Shown: positions 25,003-35,600 of the stretch, one piece after another
How the letters are laid out: each line of letters opens with the position of its first letter
Position numbering within the stretch: position 1 is the first letter of the stretch
DNA from: Oscheius sp. JU75
Lineage: Eukaryota; Nematoda; Chromadorea; Rhabditida; Rhabditidae
Assembly: GCA_037178855.1 (NCBI GenBank)
Contig: JASJZC010000001.1
Location: 2,728,001-2,792,000, forward strand
Direction of reading: 5' to 3'
Length of the DNA stretch: 64,000 nt
Position numbers and translations under genes: made by a program
Notes under the pieces: model-generated
What the model was told of the DNA's origin: nothing
The model's input: the letters and a program-made list of their open reading frames with translations, nothing else
The model's database searches: none

Positions 25003-26354
25003 ATGGAGGTCTACGAGCAGCTTTCCGAGACGACGGTCCAGCCAGCCGGTCCTCCGGCGAAGTGGTACGTTCCCTACGAGGAAAATGGAGGAGAAACATG
25101 CGCTCTGAATCCACAGTTTGTTCTATTTACATCTTTTTTCAATAACAGGTTCAGAAACAGCGAGGGCCCCAGGCTCCGAGCTTATCTAATTCCTCAGGAC
25201 AAGGGAAAGTCTCGCAATTTCGACTACTGTGCCGGAGTTTGTCCCCATTCCTCACAGTAATCCAACAAATTCAGAGTGTCAGCGATGATCCGGACAGCGA
25301 ATATTCAGTTTTCTGCCGAGGACGTCCTACTGTCGTGCCGTTTGCCATCGGTCTCCATAATGTCTGGGATTCGGGGGATTTGAAGCTCAAGGTGCAGGTC
25401 GTCTATTCCAAAGTCGGCAACAAGATCCCTATTCGATGCTCGAACCACAAGGAGGGCGATTGTTAGTTACTGTCTCGTCGATCCAATATCACGTTTTTTC
25501 AGTCACAATTTGGCGTGACCAGCTGATGATCTGTACGGATCCGCGTGCTCAGTCACTGTCACACGAAGAGGGCTACGGCTTCATGATCGAGCCCGTGCCG
25601 AAGCAGTGCGATCTGCTCTTCCTCTGCAGAAATTCGTGTCGTCAGGGCAGCGAGAGGGACTGGCAGCTACAGTTCACTCTGGTCGACGGAGGTAACCTCG
25701 TACTGGCCGTGCGTAAGATGCACCTTCGCGTCTGTGAGGTCCCTCTTCGCGACTGCACAAAATCCACCAAGAGCTGCTACGAGTGGGATCCTAAGAGTCC
25801 GGCAGGTTTGTTCTTTTCTATTTCCCAATTCAGCCAAACGTTCAGCCAATCCAGTGATGCGTCAGATTGCTTCTGAGGCTGTAGCAGAGCGCAGGCTGAA
25901 GAGTAAGGCTGCTGCTCTGAGGCCAGTGGTCTCCGACGTCTATCCCATCTACGTTTCCGGCTACGAGTCCTACAAAGAGATCATGCAGTACGTCAGCATC
26001 ATGGAGATGAACAGAAAGCAAAACCCAGTACTGATTCGCATGGCCGAGGAGATGCGCGACTGGACGCGCGATACGCCCATTCTCCGTCTTCTCCAGCCTA
26101 TTTGCGGCCCCGAGACTGGCGGCATCATGGAGAAGATGATGCGAAAGAATATTCACAGTTTGAGCGATCTTCGCAAGCATTATACACCAGAAGTAGGCCT
26201 CTTTTTGTTATTTTGTCATGCTCAAGTTCTTCAGTTTTTCATCAACATGAATATTCACGCCATCCTCGCCTCCAATCTCAGCTCCGTCTACCTCAACTGG
26301 CGTAACCTCGTCGAATGCTACGAGATCTCTACTTCGAAGCAGGAAGAAGTTTAA
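25003..26354 (+). CDS. cep-1: p53 family transcription factor (CEP-1-like)
   Basis: Six exons (25,003-25,115; 25,149-25,236; 25,275-25,461; 25,503-25,805; 25,846-26,192; 26,235-26,354) give about 385 residues. The p53 DNA-binding core is clear. The four zinc ligands are in place: C122 and H125 in RCSNH, C171 and C175 in CRNSC, matching human C176, H179, C238 and C242. RVC (R205) and PLRD (R212, D213) match the DNA-contact region around R273, R280 and D281. R181 falls at R248, while the R249 position is Asp. The C-terminal 150 residues are helical and resemble the oligomerisation/SAM-like region of CEP-1. It acts in the nucleus in damage response and germline apoptosis. The N-terminus before the core is only about 65 residues, so any activation domain is short or encoded upstream. 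AATAAA lies at 26,436. Confidence 0.9.
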
Positions 26355-26435
26355 CTCACAATCCATACAACAATTTATTAGACATGGTCCAAAGTTTTAC
26401 CGTACACTTTTATCTCTTTATGTTTTGTTTGTTTT

Positions 26436-26441
26436 AATAAA
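26436..26441 (+). terminator. Polyadenylation signal of the p53-like gene
   Basis: AATAAA lies about 80 bp after the stop codon. The 3' end abuts the convergent calponin-homology gene, whose stop codon is at 26,465. Confidence 0.7.
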
Positions 26442-26464
26442 CCGTTATAGCCCGTTCAGCCCAA

Positions 26465-27109
26465 TTACTGATTCATAATGCTGTCCTTGGAAATCTGACG
26501 GGGAGGATCGATGTTGTGGGACTTCTCGACCTTGCGAGCCAGACTTTGTAGAGTCACGCAGACGGAGAAGAGATCGCGGCCGTCGAAGAGGTCCACGGAC
26601 TGGAAAGTTTCCTCATCTTTCACACCGAGTTTTCTGGCGGCGGCTGTGAACTGATTAATGTTCTCTAAAACGGTGAATTACACTAATTTCAATGAGAGTA
26701 CCCACCTAAGCAATTAAAATTACTCAGCGGTTTCATAATCTTCTTCACACTGCCCTCCTGGATCCCATTGACCAGTCTGCAAAGTTGTTTTTTTTTTCGT
26801 TTGAAACGTGTACTTCTCGAAAGATCTGCCCGATCAGTGTTGTTCTGTTTACCCCTTGCACTCACTTGCAGAGTCGGCTACCGTCCTTCAGCTGCTCTCT
26901 GAAGTTATCGCGGCCGCCGGAGCAATCGAAATCCTCCTTTGTTAGAGCCTTGATCCATTCCAGCAGGTATTGACTCTCCTCGTCGTTGAATTTGCTGGCC
27001 TGCTTGTCCAAGATGGCTCCTAAACTTAGGTTTTTGTACTAGAACCGATGCAGAAAGGACGGGTGATCCCGGTGGGCTGAGAGCGGTAGACGGGCTGCGG
27101 TTTGTCCAT
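26465..27109 (-). CDS. Single calponin-homology protein (transgelin/calponin family)
   Basis: Four exons: start exon ending near 27,060, 26,866-27,019, 26,706-26,776 and 26,465-26,664. The start is [14 protein letters not shown], followed by [81 protein letters not shown] and TLQSLARKV. This is the order of a type-3 CH domain as in transgelin and muscle protein 20 (LVEWI, NGVILSKLVN, NINQFL, LFQTVDLFEGKD). Such proteins bind actin in muscle. After the domain only about 20 residues remain and no calponin-like GLxxG repeat is visible. The first donor is uncertain: two nearby choices give a 43-nt or a 26-nt intron; the longer is more credible. Confidence 0.88.
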
Positions 27110-28345
27110 TTTAGGAAGCGGGGAAAAACTGCTGAATTCATGTGCAGAAACGTGCTGATTCAGAGCATTTTTCGCTCCCCGCCGAAACAATACAGATTGC
27201 TCAAACTTTTTCAGTCGAAGTGACAAACAGGAGCCGAGGGAAAATGGCGGTGAGATGTACACAGATATGATGCAGTGAGAGAGGGATTCAGGTGCAAAAA
27301 GACGTTTTCGTGACGGAAAATCAGAGAGCAAAGAGCGATGCAAAGCCTTTGAAGTTTATATTTAGCCCGATTTAGCCCTAGAAAAAAGGTGGACAACCTT
27401 AAATGCTCTCATGATACATTTGTTCAATAAAGAGAGGCCACTACCGTAACCCATTGGTTTTCGTGATAGGACCCTCGTTCAATCTAACGGCGGATAGACT
27501 TGGCTGAGTATTTAATGTTTCCGTGCTAAACTGGTCCCGTCATAAAATCAAATAAGCTATGGTAGTGAGTTTCTTTTTGAACAAATTCCGTTTCGTTCTA
27601 TAGACGCAAAAAGATTCTACAAGTATGATACTAAACTACTAACAAAAGTTTACAGAACAACAGAAAGCTTGGAGAGTCTGTGTATATGAATTTGACCACT
27701 ATCTCTTCGCGTCCCGATTCGAGATATATTTATGTAGCATCTAATATACCAAATCGACAGCTGTTTTGTGAGTAAGCTGTTTTATCTCGTGATTAGAAGT
27801 GGCACAAGTCACCTCTAACGTAAGATAAGTTTTCATAAAATAAGTTTGAATATTATGTAAAAGGGTAGCTCAGGTTGCAGTCTATCTGAAACGTAAAATG
27901 CTTTTTTTTTTTTAGGAAAAATTAAGGTGGCAGATTGGAAAGTAAGAATGGAACTGTGTGAAATAATGTCATATGTCCAGTGACTTACCAGCCATGCCAG
28001 AAGGTCTGGGACGGTGATAGTGCTGATCCATTTCGTGTGCTCTGCTACTGCTTTCCGCGTCTCCTCGAAGCTCGAGCTATATATCTGGCCAGCGACTGTC
28101 TCTTTCTGTTTGCACAAAGTGAGTCAACTCCTCCCACCATATCCCTCCTTCCCCCGGCCCGAGAAGATTCGAAAGGCCTTTTTGCTCGAAAACAGCCCGT
28201 TTACACGCCCACGCGAGACCGTTTCGGGGGATTTCCTGAGGGGGTGGGAGAGTTGACAGAGAGAGTCGAAGAGTCATCGCGGATTTCAAGATTCGAGTGG
28301 ATTGGGAAACTAACGGAACTCCCAACAGTAAACTACCGGAAGAGT

Positions 28346-28474
28346 AATCCAGTTCCACGGAGTAGTCTACTGGCGACCAAACGGGTAAGAGAGTATGGTT
28401 ACCAGAGCTCGGGTTGATGATGGCCACTCTCTTGCCAATTTGGTCGCTAGTAGACTACTCCGTGAAACTGGATT
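28346..28474. repeat. Inverted repeat, 36-bp arms plus inner partial arms
   Basis: AATCCAGTTCCACGGAGTAG... (28,346-28,381) recurs inverted at 28,439-28,474 with few mismatches. The loop itself is partly self-complementary (GTAAGAGAG against CTCTCTTGCC, with CAGAGCTCGGG at the centre), so the whole 129 bp could form a long hairpin. No target duplication is clear. Confidence 0.8.
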
Positions 28475-28709
28475 GCTTCGAGCTTCCAATCCCTGGTAGC
28501 CTACCCAGTAGCAAAATGAGACGAACAGTCGTCTGGAACAGAAGAAGGGAGAGCAAAACCAAGGCATAAAAGTGTCCAGGTGCAAGCTGTTTGCAAGACA
28601 AGGAGAGATTCCAGAGAAAAAGAAGAGATTCAGAAGAGGTTCTACTAAGGCCTAGCAAAGTGTCAACTGTCAGTGTGCCAGAAAGAAGAACAAGACACGC
28701 TCCCTAACA

Positions 28710-28715
28710 TTTATT
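28710..28715 (-). terminator. Polyadenylation signal of the MSP gene
   Basis: AATAAA on the minus strand lies 8 bp beyond the MSP stop codon, which implies a very short 3' untranslated region. Confidence 0.75.
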
Positions 28716-28722
28716 CCTATGT

Positions 28723-29103
28723 CTAGGGGTTGTACTCGATAGGGAGGTTCTTGCGACGAACCATGCCATCTCCCTGGAACCACTCGCGACGAAACTGCTT
28801 GGCGGCGCCGTCCGGAGTATTGGTCCACTCGATTGTGATGCGGTCGTTGTTCGTGTCCTCCTGTCCAAAGGCGAAGGCGTCGCAGCTGACGGCCATCAGA
28901 GTAGCTTCCTTGGGATCGAGGCATCCGCAGGCGGGATCCACTCCCAGACGTTTCAAGTTCGTCGTCTTGATGGCCCAGCCGATGCGACGAGCCGACGAGT
29001 TGACAATCTTGATGTGGTAGGTGTGCTTGTCGTCGTAGGGAGCGTTGAAGACGATCTTCGAGGAGGGCTGGGTAGTGATGTCTCCGGGTGGAACGGTGGC
29101 CAT
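28723..29103 (-). CDS. msp: Major Sperm Protein
   Basis: This is an intronless 126-residue protein, the usual MSP length. The wording is canonical: [91 protein letters not shown] and the terminal [14 protein letters not shown] polymerises to drive the crawling of nematode amoeboid sperm and is secreted as an oocyte maturation signal. It is found only in nematodes and is the best taxonomic marker in the window. A strong TATA box lies about 48 bp upstream and AATAAA just downstream. GC-rich third positions suggest high expression in the male germline. Confidence 0.98.
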   Translation of the reverse strand: MATVPPGDITTQPSSKIVFNAPYDDKHTYHIKIVNSSARRIGWAIKTTNLKRLGVDPACGCLDPKEATLMAVSCDAFAFGQEDTNNDRITIEWTNTPDGAAKQFRREWFQGDGMVRRKNLPIEYNP

Positions 29104-29685
29104 GGCGATTCGATGACGATGTTATGGTTTCCATTGAGAACTTCTCGCCTTTTATACTTTTCTGGGAGGCAATTAGGTGCTTTTTTTGTCCAAAATTTTC
29201 TGTTTTAGAGAAAAGTTTGCAAATTGCTTGCCCTGGTATTTTGGGAACTTTTAGCGAAGAAAAGTTTATGTTTGGAAGCAATTAGATTCCAAGCTTTCAA
29301 GGATGACAGTGGTAGTTACTTTCCAAATTGAACTGCAGGTACAGGGACGAGACAACCTGTCCTGTCCAATTTCTCTTTGCTGACATTTCAACAGCTTTGC
29401 GCTTTGCGAGTGCTCTTTGTTGCCCGACAGAGTCAGTTCTATCGATGACCGGCTGAGAGGCAGAGAGCTAAAGAAAGCCGGATCGGTCAACACAGACTCT
29501 CACTCTCGTTCCCAGACACTGACAAACAGTTCAAAGAGGATTCTTCATTTGGTATAAGCGTAATCGTATGGCAAAGAGACATGTCAAAGCATTCGAAATG
29601 CACCCAGGATATAAAAAGACAAGATTGACGGCTGAACATGTATCACAGAGGGATGAGCAAGAGAGGGAGAGAGCACAAGATGTGA
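29104..29685. other. Intergenic region, MSP promoter / lin-10 3' end
   Basis: These 580 bp carry the MSP TATA box and the 3' flank of lin-10. No exon is recognised. An ELT-1-type GATA motif could not be fixed with confidence. Confidence 0.55.
29149..29158 (-). promoter_or_regulatory. TATA box of the MSP gene
   Basis: On the minus strand AAAGTATAAAAGGCGAG stands about 48 bp before the MSP start codon, so the 5' leader would be very short. The same GTATAAAAGG wording precedes the SSP gene at 54,440. Confidence 0.75.
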
Positions 29686-32600
29686 CTAGATATATTGGGG
29701 AATCTCCTGACCGGTTAGCAGGCGGTACATCGAGGTCGGCATCGTCTTCATGTGGATCTCTCCAATGGCTGTCGCCAGCATGTTCACTATCCGATCGTGT
29801 TGGACAGCCACCACGGATTGGCCATTGATCTCGATGATTCGATGCCCGACTCGGATTCCACCTCTTTCAGCTATTCCTCCTAAACAGAGAATGGTAAGAT
29901 AGTTGTTACTCAAAAATACCACTCGTTTCCCACGCCAACCCCATGATCAAAGAGTACAAACCTCGAAGGAGAGAACAGATGACTCCGTTCTGAACCGAGA
30001 ATCCGAGCTGGTATTTCGTATCCGGTCGTCGTATTCTAACCTCGACCACAGGCGGAGTGGAAACGATCGTCAGTCGTACTGCTGTTGCCGATCTGAAAGA
30101 GATAACGAAGTTTCCACTTTGGGTATGCCCCTGCCGCTCTCCTGTTATATGTCCATGTTTCCGTGTTCCTGTTTGAACATTATTGAGCGCAATCATGCCG
30201 GAACTGCCTTACTGTCGGAGTAAATTCAGGATCGGAACGTTTGCTTCAAAAGGGCAAAGGCAGAACTGTTATCTGATTGTGGAATGAAGATACCGATTGT
30301 TGTGTGAGCATTGAATGACAGAGATGAGGCAGTAGAAGCACTGTGAAAAACAAGAAAGTAGTAGTCAGACCAAAAGTAAGAGAAAACTACAGGATCATTG
30401 AAAGATTGCGAGAGTCATTGGAAAGAGCTGAAGGATAGGGTACACTCACGGTAGCTCTGTCCCCCTGTCGCTGTGTCCTCTGTCTCTATGTTCTTAGCAG
30501 CACTCTAAGTTCTTTTGCCCATGTCTCTATTCCAGAAGAGAGAACTCACTTGACATTCTTAATATTGTTCTGTGCCGCTGATAGAGGCAGTCCAACCAAG
30601 GAAATACCATTGATGTTGATGATCTGATCTCCAACATTCAAGAGATTCGATCTGGCAGCTGGACCTATCGGATTCATATGAGCCAAGACGACAGTGGGGA
30701 GCATTGATCCCCATCCGCTTTCCACCTAGAACCAGCCCTCTCTCTTTCTGCATGATAGACTCACCACAACAATTCCCAGCGCCTCGCCATTTTTCTTCGG
30801 AACTACTACATCTTTTTGGGTCTCCTTCCTCGCGAACATTTCCAGCTCGTCTCCCATCAATTCTTGGGAGTTTAGAACTTCCTGGTAGTCAATTTGGCGG
30901 AGATAGGACGGATCGTCGATTCCGTTCGCCCTCAGAAACTCGACATAGGCCACCTGGAAGGCCTGACCAATGGACTGGGCTATGAAGCTGGCCTCCTCGG
31001 ACTCGAAGACATGACATACGACTTTTGGCGCTCTCTTCACCCCCTCGATTCTGAAATTATGCTTACTTCAGTTTTCTTAAAAGCCTCACTGGCTGCACTG
31101 CTCGTCGCTGTCCGAAGCGGACATTCTCCTAGCCATCAGGACGACCAGGTCTCCAATGTCGGCAATATAGGAGATGGTCCGTAAGGCGTGGTCCATCAGG
31201 ATATCCTAGAAAAGAGAAATAGATGAAAACATGAGAAAAAGGAAAAAAACAGAGACAGTGGGCAGACGACACCAGAACATACCTGACGCACGTCGGTGTC
31301 GGAGATTCGCTGAAAAACAAAGGTGAACAGAAGGTGGACGGACTGTGGAGAGGGTTAGAGAGCATCTAATCTGGACAGGGCAGAGGCCAGCAGTGACCAA
31401 TGTGATAAGAGAGCGACTGTTTTGGCTCTGTCTCTATGAGAACTGATTCCCAACTCACGAGGACCAAAACCGGCCGAGCCAATTGTCATTTTTCGGATAC
31501 AAGGAACACTTTTTGAGCTTAGTAATGTTCTGCAAAGTTGTAGAGCAGATCCAATAATACAACTTCTAAGGACATCGCTAAACTGAAAAAGTATCCATTG
31601 GAACTGTAAACGGCGTTCAAAGTTATCCACCGGAATGCTCAAGTGATCTACCTTTTTAACAACTGTCCTCTGAGCAGATACAAGTATCTATGAATCCCTA
31701 CACATATCACACATTTACGGGTTACTGAGGACTATAAGACGAGATCAAAAAACCAACCTGTAGGTCCGTATTGAGCACCATGATCTTCTCGGTAGAAATG
31801 AACAAGTCGATCTCTGTGCTGGGTTGAATCTCGCCGTCCGGGGCTTTAACTCTGGCCACAGCCTCCTGGGCTTGATGCATTCGAGCTGCTTTGCTGCTTC
31901 GGGTCTCGCAGATCATCTGGGTCGATCCGAGATACCGGGCACGGAAGAGAACTCCTTCTATCAAAACAGCCGGCTCGTGGACAAGAGCTGGAAAGGGGAT
32001 CGGATTACTAGAAAGAAGAAGTTTGGGCACAAGAGAACAGAGAAAGAGGACGAACGCAAAATACGACTAGACACACGGCGAAGAGCAGGGCTGGGCGGAA
32101 AAGAACTGTCACTGTCACTCTCTGTCTGCGCACCAACTCCTTGTGGATTCTATGAGCTGGTGCGCAGCGAGGCTCCATCTGAACGCTTCCGCCCAGCCTA
32201 ACAGTGCAAAGAAATAAGGACAGATCTGGCTTCTGGCTTCTGTATCACACGCTCAGGTCACCTACCGATATTTTCACTGCTCTGGACTGTTTCCGAGACG
32301 GCTAAGAGACAATTATGGTCACAGGAACAAGGTTCTGGGGGCAGAAGATTAAAAACAACTCACTCTCTTTGCTGTTCTTCTTCTTCGGCATAGCTGATGG
32401 GTGCCCTTCATCGACTATCAAACGATCAGTCTCTCGTTCCTCTTCATTCTGGTCAGCTTCAGAAGGTTGCGCAGTGAACTCATCGCTCTGAAAACTCTTG
32501 GTTTCCAGGATATTCCGTAGTCTATTGGGCGAAGTAGAGTCTACTTGTAGAGATGACAGTTGGAACCAGCCTCCTCCTAGGGTACTGGCGGGGTGACTAA

Positions 32601-35600
32601 CTCTAACAGGCCTGGACCAGTCAGGTACAATCTCTGACTTGTCGAAACTTGCTCCCCCCCAAAAAAAAAACAACAGTTCTACAGTTCAAACAACTACGGA
32701 ATGGATTCAGGATGTTTACAGGTCAGTCTCTTTTGTAGGTTTACTAGAGGGTCATTAAGTAAGCGACAAGAACTTTCGGAATAAATTGACAGTCTAGGCT
32801 ACTAGTAGTACCACTATAACATACATACAAAAATACTTTGCACAAGTTGAAGAATCCGAACAAATTTGGGCGGATAGTGGGAACTAAAGGCCACTGGATC
32901 GTTCGGTACTTTTTGACTCAACTGTGGATGTAAGGAATCAAGTCTTAATTCTTTGCAACATTCTAGCCTCGAAGATCCCATACTCGTTCAAACTCTCGAC
33001 CCCTTGTAGATGACAACGAATCTGAGAGGGGTCTACTGAACGCGGGGTCTGCAGTGTATGTGCAGAAAGTACAGGAGCAACTGGACCCTGTCTCTTCTCG
33101 TAGAGTGCATATATTTCCGTCTGTCTCTCTGTACTACTGTTACTCACTGTTTACTTTCTTATCTTCGTCGGAAATCTTTCAAATCGACACATTCTCCCAA
33201 CAAACCTGTTGCTGTTGAGCAGCGGCAGCCTCGTCTCTCTTCAATCTCTTCATGTAGCTATCCCTAAGGACCCAGACCGGCTCATCCCCATTTTCCTTGT
33301 TCTCATCAGGCCAATCGGCTGCTGTCGTCGATGTTGATGGCTGTAAATTGCTCCCTGTTCCCTGTCTATTTCCTCATTCCTACCGCGCTTGTTTTCCGAT
33401 GAACTGGATGAGAGGGAGGCGGTGGCGGGGCCAGACCCATGCTAGCCTGGGGCTCTTCTACTGGCTGTTGAACTGCCTGAGCCGGCATGAAAGAGCTCAA
33501 CTCGTCCGGAAAGTCCACGTCTCCATTGGAGACAAAGGCATGGGTCTGTCCAAAGGGATTGACGAACTGCGTGGGGAAGCTCATCGGTTGTTGGGCTGCC
33601 TGTGGCGGTACTACGACCGGAGCTGGCACAAACGCAGTTGGGAAGGTCGCCTGAAATGGAATATTTGATGAGGTCAGCTCGTTTTTTCGGGTTCTGGCCT
33701 TGTTTACGAGGACGAGTTCTCAGGGCTAATCTTCTCGAGCAGGGAGGCCTACTTGGGGGTCTGGTCAATTAGGTGCAAAGCCTTGTTTCGGGGGATAGCT
33801 TATAGAGTTCGGAGAGATAAGGAAGTTCAGAAATTTACTTTCTCTGTCTCTCTGTGCCTTTCTGTCTGTCTCTGCCAAATAGGTTGAGCGCGAACGAGAA
33901 AATGGGTGCCCAGTGGCTGGCGAAAGAACCGAAGACTTGTTGGGGACGGATTGGATTGGGTTGTCTCTCTCCTCTAGTTAGCCATGGGCTGCACATTTGT
34001 GCCTGACACGAAAGCCGCCCCAGATTTCATCAAATCGTACCTGATTAGCAGGTTGACTATGGATACCCGGTCCAGTAGTGGGTCCAGATTCCGGCAGATT
34101 AAACGAGGACCGAAGTTGGTTGAGAGTCTGCTTTGGAGGGGTCGTCTCTTTTTCGGCAGTTGGGGCTGTGTAAGGCAAGCCGCTCTGGAAGAGAAGACTA
34201 TTAGAAACGAGCCGGAAGAGACCACTAATCACAAAGGAGATCACCGCACAAGGGAGCAAGACCAATTCCCAGTCGTGGTTGGTTCACGACAAATAACAAC
34301 ACGACACGGTTATGAGTATGAGGGCTGGAAGGAAGGGTGTCTCTCTGTGTCTGTGTCTCTCTGTTTCTGCGTCTCTCTCTCTCTCTCTCTCTCTCTTTTT
34401 GTCTCCCCTTCCCCAGCCCCAATTTGGACAAAACACGACGCTTTTTTTCGGACCTGACTTGAGGAGAAGTTCGCTGCAAAGGCGAACTGTTCCGGAGCGA
34501 CAGTCTCACCGATCAGGTCGGCCAGCTCTCGATCATCAATCTAGAAACTCTGATTTTGTCCTGAAACTCTCCCTCTCTCTCGAGCCAAGAAGAAGAGATC
34601 GCGTGTCACTCTCCTTCGGAGCAATCCCGATGTTGTCCTTCCCGTCTCTCGGATAATTGCTGCCCGACTAGTGGCAGTCGAAGCGTCAATTTCCAATTCA
34701 TTAAACGCCTCTTCTCTTCGCGGAGAAGAAGAAGAAGTCACGGGAAATAGGCTCACCTTCTTGATGTTCTTGTTCTGAGAGCGCCGACTGATTTCTTTCT
34801 CTATCTCTGTCATCTGTTTCCGGATCAGACTGGCAGTTCTCTCGTCCTCCGAAATGGACGGGGCTCGTTCGGGAGTGTCCGTATTGGAGGTATCTTCCGC
34901 CTAGAAAACAGATGGCTGAGAGAGCCAGGTGAAGGGGGTCAAACCTTGACGGATGACGTCCGACTATGCTCATTGGAGGGACTGTCGCGTGAACAGGATC
35001 CATTGTCTGCAAAAAGTCTGCTTGATGGGTAGCCATCAGACTAATTCTGGTGATTCCCTAACGACTACCGGATGTGGGGTATTTCCCTCACGCGCAAGAG
35101 TCTAGGATGGCATACATTAGGTATGCACTGGGATCGGTGATTAGTGGACCGATGGTACAAAGAGACAGAGAGACAAGGAATCGCTCCCTTATTACACCAA
35201 TAGTTTTGCATCAGTTGCTCACAAATCCCTGATAATTGTATTCTCGCCTGACTGGTTCAGTCATAGACATTTCCCAATCTCGAAATTGACTTGCTCACAA
35301 AACGTCTCGGACATTTCCCAATCTTTCGTTGGCATCTCCATGAAATTGATTCCGAGAGAGAGAGCTCAAGTTCGTAATGCAATGCGCTTTGCCTAATTAG
35401 TTGGGCCTTTGTTTACCGGAACCCAACTAGGAGAGAGGGTGTGAAACAAGTTTATGCTCCTACATCGATCTAGAAGCTGGAAGAGATTTGGGATTAACGT
35501 ATCGGGTGCAAATTGTTCGTGGGAGTCTGAGGATATTGAAGTTCGAAAAGCTTGTAATGACAAAAGTCAGGCTGTTTTGGTACCCATGAACTTTTTTTTT

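Larger units (their letters stand above)
27110..28722. other. Intergenic region with palindrome and orphan open frame
   Basis: No complete gene is recognised. On the minus strand at about 27,985-28,083, an AG-flanked open stretch encodes FEETRKAVAEHTKWISTI and ends at a good GTAAG donor. It reads like an exon but has no visible partners. A near-perfect palindrome is listed separately. The MSP poly(A) signal lies at the right end. Confidence 0.5.

Noticed and set aside
28670-29281. A 203-codon minus-strand frame overlapping MSP
   Set aside because: It is a shifted frame over MSP codons; the MSP frame explains the region completely.
32938-33147. Definite extra lin-10 exon
   Set aside because: The open stretch looks protein-like, but the flanking exons already join in phase without it and no donor is convincing, so it was left as a possibility only.
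34352-34410. CTCTCT/GTCTCT array as a possible structured repeat or CRISPR-like array
   Set aside because: It is simple-sequence DNA in a lin-10 intron with no repeat-spacer structure.
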